A stretch of 64,000 bases of DNA from QHXN01 sp963785125 (GTDB taxonomy: Bacteria > Acidobacteriota > Blastocatellia > Pyrinomonadales > Pyrinomonadaceae): contig CAWATU010000005.1 in NCBI GenBank assembly GCA_963785125.1, positions 124,001 through 188,000 on the forward strand. The letters are read 5' to 3'. The notes below the pieces were generated by a model, which searched no databases, had not been told where the DNA came from, and saw nothing but the letters and a program-made list of their open reading frames with translations. Positions 33,234 to 41,983 of this stretch are shown piece by piece. Position 1 is the stretch's first letter; each line of letters begins with the position of its first letter. Both the position numbers and the translations under genes were made by a program.

Positions 33234-33794
33234 ATGAACAGCACGGAGGAACTGGTAGCGCGCGTCCGTGCCGGCGACGAGGAGGCTTTCCGCCTCATCT
33301 TCGACCGTTACTCGCGCCCCTTGCTCAGCTTCATCTTTGACATGGTTGGCGACCGCGCGCTGGCCGAAGACCTCGCGCAGGAGACGTTCGTGCGCGCCTA
33401 CCGAGGGCTCCACGGTCTGCGCGAGGAGACAAAGCTCTCGACCTGGCTCTTCGCCATCGCGAAGAACTGCGCGCGCGAACAACTCCGCTCGCGCCGCCGC
33501 AACGAGGGCAACGTCGAGCTTGACGGCGAGCCGGCCTTCGAGCTGCGCGACCACGGGCGTTCGCCCTCGGGCGCGCTACTCGATAAAGAACTGAGCGGCG
33601 TCATCCAGCGCGCCTTGATGAAGCTGGACGAGGACAAGCGGACGGTCTTCACCTTGAAAGTTTTGCAGCAGCACAGCTACGAAGAGATAGCGGAGATCAC
33701 GGGCTTCTCCGTCGGCAAGCTCAAGACAGACTTGCACCGCGCGCGCGCCGAGATGCGCAAGCGCATCGGCCCGTACCTTGGGGGTGAGCAGTGA
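33234..33794 (+). CDS. ECF-family RNA polymerase sigma factor
   Basis: A 186-residue extracytoplasmic-function sigma-70 factor. Region 2 includes RLIFDRYSRPLLSFI and the -10-recognition DLAQETFVRAYRGLHG segment. Region 4 ends with a helix-turn-helix (SYEEIAEITGFSVGKLKTDLHRAR). Starts at 33156 (GTG) or 33165 (ATG) are also open, but the family begins close to STEELVARVRAGDEEAF. The stop overlaps the anti-sigma ATG (TGATG), the classic arrangement for a sigma/anti-sigma pair. It is followed by two HEAT-repeat proteins that may belong to its regulon or sensing path. Confidence 0.92.
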   Translation: MNSTEELVARVRAGDEEAFRLIFDRYSRPLLSFIFDMVGDRALAEDLAQETFVRAYRGLHGLREETKLSTWLFAIAKNCAREQLRSRRRNEGNVELDGEPAFELRDHGRSPSGALLDKELSGVIQRALMKLDEDKRTVFTLKVLQQHSYEEIAEITGFSVGKLKTDLHRARAEMRKRIGPYLGGEQ

Positions 33795-34912
33795 TGAGAT
33801 GTGAAGATTGCCTCCCGTTGATCGAAGAGTATTTCGACGGCGAGGTCACAGGCCAGACCGGTGAGCGGATGGGCGCGCACCTTGCGGCGTGCACCGATTG
33901 CTCCGCGGCGCTCGACGCGCTCTCCTTCGAGCAGGAGATTTACGCGCGCTACGACCGCGGCGGGCTCGAAGTCACACCGGCCCTCTGGGCACGCGTCAGC
34001 GCCGAGATCGCGCGCACGCCTCCCACGCCTGAGAGCCCCGCGGCGGGCGGCTCCTTTCTGAGCCGCGCCCGTCAGTATTTCGTTGCCGCGCTCGGCGCGC
34101 TGACCGTGCGCCCCGCGCTCGCCTCCTCGCTCGCGCTGCTCGTCGTCGCCGCCGCGGCCGGCACGCTCTGGCTCTCGCGCAGGACGCAGCCCATTGCCCC
34201 GACGCAGGAGCTGGCCCTTCAGAACACCCCGGCCCCGCCGGTCGCCGTCGCACCGCCTGTCTCCAATAACGGCAACGTCGTCGAGACTCCGACGGGCGCG
34301 CTTCCTTTTAGCCATAACGAGGGCGGCTCCGTCCCGACCGCGTCTGAACTGAGTGGCCCGCGCAAGGCCGAGACGGCGCAGAGTGTGAAAGCCGCCGCAC
34401 GGCATGAAGGCGGCGCGCACATCAGCGTGGACAATTTGCTGGCCGAGTCGTCCGCGCCGAAGGAAGACCCCGGCATCGTCAAGTTCAGTCAGGACGAACA
34501 GGTGCCCGTTGACGACACGGCGGCGCTCTTCGTGAACGCCTCGGCCCCGGCCGGCGACGTGATCGCCTCGGACATGCGGCCGCTCGACCCCGACGAGAAG
34601 AACGTAGCGCGCCACGTCGAGCGCGCGCAGATGCTCCTGCGCTCCATCAAGAACGTGCGCGCCTCCGACGCGGGCGGCCCCGACATCGCCTACGAGAAGA
34701 ACCTTTCCCGCAAGCTCCTCGCCGAGAACGCGACGCTCCAACTGGAGGCCGAGGTCAGGGGCGACAAGGAGACCAAGCAGGTGCTCGACCGCATCGAGCC
34801 CTTCCTGCTGGAGATCGCGAACATGGGCGAGAAGCCCTCGCGCGAAGAGGTGCGCTCGATTCGCGAGCGCGTGAGGAGTAACGAGATCGTCGCCGCGCTT
34901 GAAGTTTACTAG
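33794..34912 (+). CDS. Anti-sigma factor with zinc-finger domain
   Basis: A 372-residue membrane-spanning regulator. The N-terminal zf-HC2 anti-sigma domain has two leading Cys (RCEDC) and the HxxxCxxC signature (HLAACTDC, about residues 27-34). A single membrane helix lies near residues 107-130. The long periplasmic part is Pro/Ala-rich, then charged and helical at the end (EDVRSIRERVRSNEI-like). It should hold the upstream ECF sigma factor until a periplasmic signal arrives. The ATG overlaps the sigma stop; a GTG three bases earlier is equally open. Confidence 0.9.
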   Translation: MRCEDCLPLIEEYFDGEVTGQTGERMGAHLAACTDCSAALDALSFEQEIYARYDRGGLEVTPALWARVSAEIARTPPTPESPAAGGSFLSRARQYFVAALGALTVRPALASSLALLVVAAAAGTLWLSRRTQPIAPTQELALQNTPAPPVAVAPPVSNNGNVVETPTGALPFSHNEGGSVPTASELSGPRKAETAQSVKAAARHEGGAHISVDNLLAESSAPKEDPGIVKFSQDEQVPVDDTAALFVNASAPAGDVIASDMRPLDPDEKNVARHVERAQMLLRSIKNVRASDAGGPDIAYEKNLSRKLLAENATLQLEAEVRGDKETKQVLDRIEPFLLEIANMGEKPSREEVRSIRERVRSNEIVAALEVY

Positions 34913-34975
34913 GAGGGGGTTTCGGCCGCGCGGCCGGCTCACTTAAATCATAGAAAGTAAGGAAGACGAACAGCC

Positions 34976-36310
34976 ATGATTCACCCCAACATCATTCATA
35001 GACGGAACAGGGGCTCGCGCCTTCTGGCCGGCGCCCTGGCCTGCGCGGGCCTCCTGCTGGCCGCCGACGCCGTCCCCGCGCGAGCGCAGGGGAAGCAGTA
35101 CAAGGAGCTGCTCAACCGCTTCGTGCAGTCGGACAACGATGCGGCCATGCGCGCCTTCACGCAGGGGCGCAGCTTCGTGGACGCGCAGCAGTGGCAGCAG
35201 GCGGCCACGGTCTTCGACCGCTTCGTCGTCCAGTACCCGCAGGACAAGAATCTCGACGCGGCGCTCTTCTGGCTCGCCTACGCCAACAACCGGCAGGGCA
35301 AACCCGGCGCGGCCGAGGAGCCGCTCAAGCGCCTGCTCCAGAGCTACCCGAACTCGCGTTGGGCCGACGACGCCAAGGTGCTCCGCGTCGAAGTCCTCTC
35401 GAAACTGGGCAAGCCCGTCTCGGCCATCGACGAGAAGGACGCCACCATCGAGCTGAAGATCATCGCGCTCAAGACGCTCTGCGAGAACGACCGCGTCGGC
35501 TGCTCGGCGCGCGTGGCCGACGTGCTGAGAGCGAACAACCCCGCCCCGCTCAAGGAGGCGGCCATCATCCTGCTCGGCCGCTACGGCGGCACCGAGGCCG
35601 TGCCCGCGCTCATCCAGATGTCGCGCAGTGAGGCCGACGAGAAGCTGCGGATGCGCTCCATCAGCGCCCTCGGCAGCACGAACGACGAGCGCGCCCTCGA
35701 CGTGCTCCGCGAGATCGCGATGGGGCCGACCTTCGCCGACCAGAGCCCGACCGACTCGGCCATTCACGCGCTCGCCTCGCACGAGAACGCGCGCGCCGTC
35801 ACCATTCTCGGCGAGGTCGCCACGCGCGGCCAGAATATCAAGGCGCGCACGCACGCCATCGAGCAGCTCTCGCGCCGCCGCGGCGAGAACGCCGTGGACG
35901 AACTGCTCCGGCTCTACGACGCCATTCCCGAGGTGCAGGTCAAGAAGTACGTCGTCGCCGGCTTCGGCATGCGCAAAGACCCGCGCGCGCTCGCCAAGCT
36001 GATCGAGATCGCGCGCTCGGCTTCGGACGCGCAGCTCCGCCGGCAGGCCATCCACGCCATCCCGAACCGCGGCGACGAGCAGGACCTCGACGTGCTGCTC
36101 CCGCTCTACGATTCGGAGCGCGACAACGACCTCAAGAACCACCTGCTCGGCGCCATCGGCCGCTACCAGAACCAGCGCACCTACCAGAAGCTGATGCAGA
36201 TCGTGCGCAACTCGGCCGAGCCGCTGGAGCGCCGCAAGTCGGCCATCAGCTACCTCAGCCGCAGCAAAGACCCCATCGTCATGAAGTTCCTCGAAGACAT
36301 GCTGAAGTAG
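34976..36310 (+). CDS. Secreted TPR/HEAT-repeat protein
   Basis: A 444-residue exported protein with a signal peptide (about residues 15-37, PARA-Q). A TPR-like segment (about 55-125; WQQAATVFDRFVVQYPQD and YPNSRWADDA) is followed by a HEAT-repeat solenoid (about 150-440). The repeats read like LKEAAIILLGRYGG...AVPALIQM. It is probably a periplasmic protein-binding scaffold. It follows the anti-sigma gene by 63 bases, with AAGGAAGACG before the ATG, so it likely belongs to the same operon. The binding partner is unknown. Confidence 0.85.
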   Translation: MIHPNIIHRRNRGSRLLAGALACAGLLLAADAVPARAQGKQYKELLNRFVQSDNDAAMRAFTQGRSFVDAQQWQQAATVFDRFVVQYPQDKNLDAALFWLAYANNRQGKPGAAEEPLKRLLQSYPNSRWADDAKVLRVEVLSKLGKPVSAIDEKDATIELKIIALKTLCENDRVGCSARVADVLRANNPAPLKEAAIILLGRYGGTEAVPALIQMSRSEADEKLRMRSISALGSTNDERALDVLREIAMGPTFADQSPTDSAIHALASHENARAVTILGEVATRGQNIKARTHAIEQLSRRRGENAVDELLRLYDAIPEVQVKKYVVAGFGMRKDPRALAKLIEIARSASDAQLRRQAIHAIPNRGDEQDLDVLLPLYDSERDNDLKNHLLGAIGRYQNQRTYQKLMQIVRNSAEPLERRKSAISYLSRSKDPIVMKFLEDMLK

Positions 36311-36428
36311 GCACAGTAGGCAGATGGCAGTAGGCAGCCGCTCCGCGTGACGTACGTTGAAAGGTCAATTCGAAATTTTCGACAGCGGTACTCTTAACTG
36401 CCATCTGCCATCTGCCATCTGCCTACTT
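36305..36428. repeat. Heptad-repeat hairpin with conserved loop, AGTAGGC family (copy 2)
   Basis: The left array (36305-36337) includes the TAG stop of the upstream gene. The inverted array (36394-36428) has ACTGCCA/TCTGCCA units. The loop begins CCGCTCCGCGTGACGTACG and ends CGACAGCGG, matching the copy at 19950 except for a few bases and a variable centre. Confidence 0.93.
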
Positions 36429-36571
36429 CCCTGAATCCCTGCGAAGGGCTCTTTCAAACAAGCGACCACGCCCGCACCCTTCAACCTTCATAAGAAGAGG
36501 GTCGGGACGAGTGTTGTCTGAAGTCCGCCCGCGTCATCGTCGGGGACGTTCTGCTCTTAAGGAGTTTTCCT

Positions 36572-37747
36572 ATGCTCGCACTTCTGACCTTCCTCCTTCT
36601 CGCCATCGCGCCGGTCTCGCTCCCCGCGCAGCAGGAGCAGAGCTTCACGCCCGTGCAGGGCGCGACGCTTCAGGCAAAGGCCGAGGCCGCTGCCGCGCAG
36701 GCCGCCTCGGCGCGCCAGACGCGCTTCTGGACGGCCTACTCCTTCGACGTGCGCCCCGGCGTCGCCGTGGACGTGGACTACGTGAGCGACGACGGCCACT
36801 TCATCATCCGGGGGACGTGGGACTCGGGCGACTCGGGCTCGTCCTTCATCGACGGCGTCTCGGCCCGGAACTACCCTGGGCTTGAGACGCGCAGCCTCGG
36901 CGTCTTCGCGTTGAGGGATTCCGGCGGCCGGGTCGAGCGCATCGACATCTTCAACCTTGCGCGCCGGCACGAGTACGCCGGCTACCCCGTCTACTGGTTG
37001 GGACGTGCGGTCAACGAGGAGAGCCTGAACTTTCTGCGCGGCGTCGCCGTCGCGCCGACCGTTAGCTCCCACTCGCCGCAGAATGAGGCCGTGTGGGCCA
37101 TCTCGCTGCACGACGACCGGCGCGTGCCCGAGGTCTTAATACAGGTGGCGCGCACGTCTACGGACGAGCACGTGCGCGCGCGCGCCGTGCGCGGCTTAGG
37201 GATGCCGCCCGTGGCCGACGCCGTGCGCGAATACCTCGCGCAGCTCGTCCGCGACGAGCGCGAGGTGCAGGACGTGCGCCGCGCGGCCGTCGCCGCCTAC
37301 GGCCGCTCGCGCGACGCGCAGGCGCTCGCGCTGATGCAGACGCTCTACAACTCGAACACCAATCAGGAGCTGCGCCGCGCCGCGCTGACGCAGATTGCGC
37401 GCAACGACGACCGGCGTGCGGCCAGCGCGTTCCTCATCAACGTGGCCACGCAGACCACAGACACGGAGTTCCGCAAGGCGGCCATCGCGCGCCTCGGCGA
37501 GATCGCGGGCGAGCAGACTATGGCCGTGCTCCGCCAGACCGCGACGAGCAACGACGCCGACACCGAACTCCAGAAACAGGCCGTCTCGGCCATCGCCAAA
37601 CGCCCCACGACCGAGGCGGTGCCGCTCCTCATCAACATCGCGCGCACACACGCCAAGCCCGAGCTACGCAAGCACGCCTTCGTCCTCCTCGGCCGCACCG
37701 GCGACCCCGCGGCGGTCGAGTTTTTGAAGAGCGTGCTGTTGAAGTAA
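36572..37747 (+). CDS. Secreted HEAT-repeat protein
   Basis: A 391-residue exported protein with a signal peptide (1-19, SLPAQQ). A beta-rich N-terminal domain of unknown type (about 40-160) is followed by a HEAT solenoid (about 175-390). Repeats of about 36 residues have the pattern LxxIARxxxxxELRKxAxxxLG (for example LRRAALTQIARNDDRRAASA). It is related to the preceding gene in its C-terminal half and is probably a paralogous periplasmic scaffold. AAGGAG precedes the ATG. A heptad-repeat hairpin separates the two HEAT genes, and another separates this gene from def. Confidence 0.83.
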   Translation: MLALLTFLLLAIAPVSLPAQQEQSFTPVQGATLQAKAEAAAAQAASARQTRFWTAYSFDVRPGVAVDVDYVSDDGHFIIRGTWDSGDSGSSFIDGVSARNYPGLETRSLGVFALRDSGGRVERIDIFNLARRHEYAGYPVYWLGRAVNEESLNFLRGVAVAPTVSSHSPQNEAVWAISLHDDRRVPEVLIQVARTSTDEHVRARAVRGLGMPPVADAVREYLAQLVRDEREVQDVRRAAVAAYGRSRDAQALALMQTLYNSNTNQELRRAALTQIARNDDRRAASAFLINVATQTTDTEFRKAAIARLGEIAGEQTMAVLRQTATSNDADTELQKQAVSAIAKRPTTEAVPLLINIARTHAKPELRKHAFVLLGRTGDPAAVEFLKSVLLK

Positions 37748-37828
37748 GGCGTAAACCGTAAACCGTAAATCGTGACAAGAGAAGACGGGTTCTTCTTGTC
37801 ACGGTTTACGGTTTACGGTTCACGCCTA
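37748..37828. repeat. Heptad-repeat hairpin, AACCGTA family
   Basis: The left array (37748-37785) has AACCGTA units and the inverted array is at 37793-37828. The inner stem GTGACAAG/CTTGTCAC is shared with the element at 43631. It lies between the second HEAT gene and def. Confidence 0.92.
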
Positions 37829-37840
37829 TAAACTCCACGC

Positions 37841-38332
37841 ATGGCCTTGATGGAGATAACGGAGTTTCCGGAGCGTGTGCTGAAAGAGGTGGGCGACCCC
37901 GTCGAGAAGTTCGACGAGGAGTTGGAGCGGCTCGTCTCTGACATGTTCGAGACGATGTACGCTGAAGAGGGCGTGGGGTTGGCGGCGCCGCAGGTCGGGC
38001 TCTCCCTGCGTCTCTTCGTGATGGACTGCGAGGGCATCAAGCTCGTCGCCGCCAACCCGGAGATTCTGTCGGCCGAGGGCGAGCAGGAGGGCGAGGAGGG
38101 CTGCCTCTCGGTCGGGAAGATTCATGCGCCCCTGAAGCGCGCCGCGCGCGTACGCCTCCGCGCGCAGGACTCGAAGGGCGAGTGGTTCGAGCGCGAGGCC
38201 GAAGGGCTCGCCGCCCGCTGCTTCCTACACGAGACCGACCACTGCGACGGCCACCTCTTCCTCGACCACCTCTCGCCGCTCCGCCGCGACATGGTCAAAA
38301 AGCGCTTCCAGAAGATGAAGAAGTGGCGCTGA
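37841..38332 (+). CDS. def: Peptide deformylase
   Basis: A 163-residue metalloenzyme that removes the formyl group from nascent protein N-termini. All three motifs are intact: GVGLAAPQ (residues 44-51), EGCLS (86-90, metal ligand Cys88) and HETDH (130-134, metal ligands His130 and His134, catalytic Glu131). The length is typical. It is not next to fmt here. A heptad-repeat hairpin lies just upstream, leaving about 12 bases before the ATG, so transcription may come from the HEAT-gene operon. Confidence 0.96.
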   Translation: MALMEITEFPERVLKEVGDPVEKFDEELERLVSDMFETMYAEEGVGLAAPQVGLSLRLFVMDCEGIKLVAANPEILSAEGEQEGEEGCLSVGKIHAPLKRAARVRLRAQDSKGEWFEREAEGLAARCFLHETDHCDGHLFLDHLSPLRRDMVKKRFQKMKKWR

Positions 38333-38435
38333 GCCTCACCCGAACCTTTCCAACAGCGACAGCCCGACCGATTGAAATTCGGAATTTCAAATTTGAAAAC
38401 TTTCGGCCGGAGACTGTACCATCAAAGCCTCGCAG

Positions 38436-39644
38436 ATGGACACACTCAGCCTACAGCAGACCGCAGACCCTTCGCCGCTCGGACACAGTCTCAGGCCGCA
38501 CTTTCAGGCGCTGGCGCGCTTCCACTCGACGAAGGCGTTGGAAGCTTCGGCGCTCTACGCGCGCCTGCGTCCGGAGGTCGAGCGAGTGCTGAACGGCGTC
38601 GAGCAGGGGGGCTCCGCGCGTGGGGAAGGCTCGACGCCGCTCGACTCGGGCGCGGTGCGCGCGACCGCCTGGAACATCGAGCGCGGGACACGTTTGGACG
38701 AGATCAAACGGGTGCTGCGCGAGCACGAGGTGATGAGCCGGAGCGACGTGCTGCTGCTGACCGAACTTGACTACGGCATGGCGCGCTCGGGCAACCGGCA
38801 CGTGGCGCGCGAGATAGCTGAGGGCTTGGGGATGGCCTACGCGTTCGCGCCGTGCTACGTCAACCTGAGCAAGGGGAGCGGGTTGGAGAGCGGCGCGGAG
38901 GGTGAGAACGCCGAGGCGCTGCACGGCAACGCCGTGCTGTCGCGGTGGCCCGTTCGTAACGCGTGGTCAATCGCGCTGCCGAACGGCAAGGACAAGATGA
39001 AGGGGCGCGAGAAGCGTCTGGGGAATCAGCGCGCCGTCGTCTGCGAGGTCGAGCACCCGGCGGGCGTCTTTCGAGCGGTGAGCCTCCACCTCGACGCGCA
39101 TTCGAGCCAGCGTCACCGCGAGCTACAGATGAAGGTCGTGCTCGACTTCGTCGAACGTCTCGAACCTTCCTTGCCCGTCCTCATCGGCGGCGACTGGAAC
39201 ACCTCGACCTACAACTCGCGCCGCGCGGTCTACTCCATCGCAGGCTTCTTCCGCCGCGTGGTGATGGGCGTCGGCCACGTCATCGAGAATCATTATTTGA
39301 AGCCGGAACGCTGGTTCGAGCGCGGACTCTTCCGCGAGCTTGAGCGGCGCGGATACGCCTACGCGCCTCTGAACGAGCCGGGCGCGGGGACGCTTCATTA
39401 CGACGTGAAGGATTTGGCGGCGAACACGAACATGGGCGAGTGGGTGCCGCGCTGGTGCTTCTGGTGGATCGAGTGGGCGCTCAGAGACCAGGGTGGCCGC
39501 TGCTCGCTCAAGCTCGACTGGTTCGCCGGTTCAGGGATTGAGCCCGACCCTCAGACGCCGCCGCGCGTCATCGGAGCGTTGAGAGGAAGCGGCGGCGAAG
39601 TCCTCTCCGACCACGACCCCATCGTCCTCGACTTCTTCCTGTGA
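38436..39644 (+). CDS. Endonuclease/exonuclease/phosphatase-family hydrolase
   Basis: A 402-residue soluble protein of the EEP superfamily (Mg-dependent phosphoesterases). After about 85 helical residues, the core shows TAWNIERG (Asn ligand), LLLTELD (Glu ligand), GNAVLSRWP, VSLHLDAHSS and IGGDWNT (Asp/Asn pair). It ends with LSDHDPIVLDF (Asp-His at the active site). The substrate could be nucleic acid, a phosphoinositide-like molecule or another phosphodiester. No signal peptide is seen. It ends 13 bases from a convergent gene. Confidence 0.87.
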   Translation: MDTLSLQQTADPSPLGHSLRPHFQALARFHSTKALEASALYARLRPEVERVLNGVEQGGSARGEGSTPLDSGAVRATAWNIERGTRLDEIKRVLREHEVMSRSDVLLLTELDYGMARSGNRHVAREIAEGLGMAYAFAPCYVNLSKGSGLESGAEGENAEALHGNAVLSRWPVRNAWSIALPNGKDKMKGREKRLGNQRAVVCEVEHPAGVFRAVSLHLDAHSSQRHRELQMKVVLDFVERLEPSLPVLIGGDWNTSTYNSRRAVYSIAGFFRRVVMGVGHVIENHYLKPERWFERGLFRELERRGYAYAPLNEPGAGTLHYDVKDLAANTNMGEWVPRWCFWWIEWALRDQGGRCSLKLDWFAGSGIEPDPQTPPRVIGALRGSGGEVLSDHDPIVLDFFL

Positions 39645-39657
39645 TTCCTGAGCCGCG

Positions 39658-40092
39658 TTACTCTTCGTCTTCTGCGAGCGCCTGGTAGGCGGCGCCGGCG
39701 GCGAGGCCGCCGAGGAGGTAGAAGGCGACGGTGAGGAGGTTCGTCTCGACCGAGTTCTTGGCGGGCTGGCGGCCGAGCCCCAGAGGCTCGGGGAGATAGA
39801 CGGCCGCGAGGCCGGCGGCCAGTCCGAGCGCCGCGCCGTTGCGCACGCCGTCCTCCGGGTCGCCCAAGCCGACCAGTCCGTAGAAGAGCGAGTTCGAGAC
39901 GAACTCGCCGACGAGCGCCGTCTCGTGCAGGGGGACGGGCGGCTCCACGTCCACAGCGCGCAGAGTCTTCGCAATGGCGCGCATGCCGACCACATCCATG
40001 CGCGGCGCGTCGTCGATGTAGCGCCGCGCCGTCTCGTGTACCAGCGTGAGCGCGAACGCGCCCACCAACCCGCTCCCCAGAGCCTTCAACAT
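39658..40092 (-). CDS. Small membrane protein of unknown function
   Basis: A 144-residue protein with hydrophobic segments near residues 5-20, 67-76, 86-100 and 118-138, and a polar middle containing DDAPRMDVVGMRAIAK. No catalytic motif recognised. It lies downstream of treS on the same strand with a 68-base gap, so co-transcription is possible. Confidence 0.7.
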   Translation of the reverse strand: MLKALGSGLVGAFALTLVHETARRYIDDAPRMDVVGMRAIAKTLRAVDVEPPVPLHETALVGEFVSNSLFYGLVGLGDPEDGVRNGAALGLAAGLAAVYLPEPLGLGRQPAKNSVETNLLTVAFYLLGGLAAGAAYQALAEDEE

Positions 40093-40160
40093 TCTCTTTT
40101 CGCCTCCCGTCTGTCTGACCTGCCGAAACTATCTCTTAACTCTTTATTGTTGCGGAAGTG

Positions 40161-41816
40161 TCAAAGCCTTTCGAGCTGGAACCAGTAGAAGCCGAAGGGC
40201 GCGAGCGCGAGCTGGTAGGGCGCGCCGGCCCTCACGGGCGGGAAGCGCGTCTTGCCGAGCATCTCGACGGGCGTGCGGCCCTCGAACTCCGCGAGGTTCA
40301 GCTCGACCGGCTGCGCGAACTGCGAGAGGTTGAAGACGCAGAGCACACTCTCGCCCTCATACTCGCGGACGAAGGCGAAGATTTTGCGGTTCTCCGGCTT
40401 GACGAAGCGCATCGAGCCGCGCCCGAAGACGTGGTGCTCTTTGCGCAGCAGGATCATCTGCCGCATCCAGTTGAGCAAGCTGGTGTCGTAGCGCAACTGC
40501 GAATCGACGTTGACCGACTGGTAGCCGTAGACAGGGTTGTTGATGACGGGGAAGTAGAGCCGCTCGAAGTCGGCCTTCGAGAAGCCTGCGTTGCGGTCGG
40601 AAGACCATTGCATCGGTGTGCGCACGCCGTCGCGGTCGCCGAGGTAGATGTTGTCGCCCATCCCGATCTCGTCGCCGTAGTAGAGGAAGGGCGAGCCGGG
40701 CAGCGAGAAGAGCATCGCGTGCAAAAGCTGGACGCGCCGGTGGCTGTTGTCTAAGAGCGGCGCTAAGCGACGGCGGATGCCGACGTTCAGGCGCATCCGC
40801 CTGTCCTTCGCGTACTCGTTATAGAGGTAGTCGCGCTCCTCGTCCGTCACCATCTCCAGCGTCAGCTCGTCGTGGTTCCGGAGGAACATGCCCCACTGGC
40901 AGTTCTCGGGGATGTCGGGCGTGCGCTCAAGGATTTCGACGATGGGGCGCCGGTCTTCCTGCCTGAGCGCCATGAAGAGGCGCGGCATGATGGGGAAGTG
41001 GTAGCCCATGTGGAACTCGTCGCCGCGGCCGAAGTATTCGACCACGTCCTCGGGCCACTGGTTCGCCTCTGCGAGCAGGAGCGCGTTCGGGTGGCGCTCC
41101 TCGATGTGCGCGCGGAGCTTCTTTAAGAAAGCGTGTGTCTCGGGCAGGTTCTCGCAGTTGGTGCCTTCGCGCTCATAGAGGTAGGGCACGGCGTCGGCGC
41201 GGAAGCCGTCGATGCCGAAGTCGAGCCAGTAGTCCACGGCCGCGAGCAGCGCCTCCTGCACCGCGGGGTTGTCGTAGTTGAGGTCGGGCTGGTGCGAGAA
41301 GAAGCGGTGCCAGTAGAACCCCTGCGCCGTCTCGCACCACGTCCAGTTCGACTTCTCCGTGTCGGTGAAGATGATGCGTGCCTCTTTGTACTTCTCGGGC
41401 GAATCGCTCCACACGTACCAGTCGCGTTTCGGCGAGTCGGGCGACGCGGAAGCCTCCTTGAACCACGGGTGCTGGTCGGAGGTGTGGTTGACGACGAGGT
41501 CGGTGATGACGCGGATGCCGCGTGCGTGCGCGGCGTCGATGAACCGGCGGAAGTCTTCGAGCGTGCCGTACTCGGGCAGGATGGCGTAGTAGTCCGAGAT
41601 GTCGTACCCGCCGTCCTTCAGGGGCGAGGCGTACATCGGCAGCAGCCAGAGGCAATCCACGCCGAGCCATTCGAGATAGTCGAGCTTCTCGGTCAGCCCC
41701 GCAAAGTCGCCCACGCCGTCGCCGTTCGAGTCGTAGAAGCCGCGGACATAAATCTCGTAAAAAACGGCGTCCTTGAACCAGAGGGGGTCGTCGCGCAGTC
41801 TGCCCGTCTCGGCCAT
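40161..41816 (-). CDS. treS: Trehalose synthase (maltose alpha-D-glucosyltransferase)
   Basis: A 551-residue GH13 enzyme that interconverts maltose and trehalose in the cytoplasm. The TreS start (LWFKDAVFYEIYVRGFYDSN) is clear. The GH13 catalytic set is complete: the nucleophile Asp in DGFRADAVPYL, the acid/base Glu in AEANQWPED, and the transition-state Asp in FLRNHDE. The length matches TreS without a fused maltokinase domain. The ATG at 41816 is preferred over a 32-residue upstream extension. No glgE or pep2 lies nearby, so it may act in osmoprotection alone. Confidence 0.93.
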   Translation of the reverse strand: MAETGRLRDDPLWFKDAVFYEIYVRGFYDSNGDGVGDFAGLTEKLDYLEWLGVDCLWLLPMYASPLKDGGYDISDYYAILPEYGTLEDFRRFIDAAHARGIRVITDLVVNHTSDQHPWFKEASASPDSPKRDWYVWSDSPEKYKEARIIFTDTEKSNWTWCETAQGFYWHRFFSHQPDLNYDNPAVQEALLAAVDYWLDFGIDGFRADAVPYLYEREGTNCENLPETHAFLKKLRAHIEERHPNALLLAEANQWPEDVVEYFGRGDEFHMGYHFPIMPRLFMALRQEDRRPIVEILERTPDIPENCQWGMFLRNHDELTLEMVTDEERDYLYNEYAKDRRMRLNVGIRRRLAPLLDNSHRRVQLLHAMLFSLPGSPFLYYGDEIGMGDNIYLGDRDGVRTPMQWSSDRNAGFSKADFERLYFPVINNPVYGYQSVNVDSQLRYDTSLLNWMRQMILLRKEHHVFGRGSMRFVKPENRKIFAFVREYEGESVLCVFNLSQFAQPVELNLAEFEGRTPVEMLGKTRFPPVRAGAPYQLALAPFGFYWFQLERL

Positions 41817-41860
41817 CGGTCTCAAAACCCTTCCTTGTTCCGAGTTGTTGGTTTGGATGA

Positions 41861-41889
41861 AAGATAGCGGCACGCCGTCTCGGATGCAA
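41861..41889 (-). promoter_or_regulatory. Candidate sigma-70 promoter of treS
   Basis: On the minus strand TTGCAT (41889-41884) and TATCTT (41866-41861) are separated by 17 bases, about 45 bases upstream of the treS ATG. Each hexamer matches consensus at four positions. Confidence 0.45.
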
Positions 41890-41983
41890 GTTTCCGAGCC
41901 TCGCACATTCAAACGTTACAGCAAACGGAGTCTCCCCGCGAAGACTCATTCCCGACATCAGTCGAAGAGCGGAGGTGTGTGCG

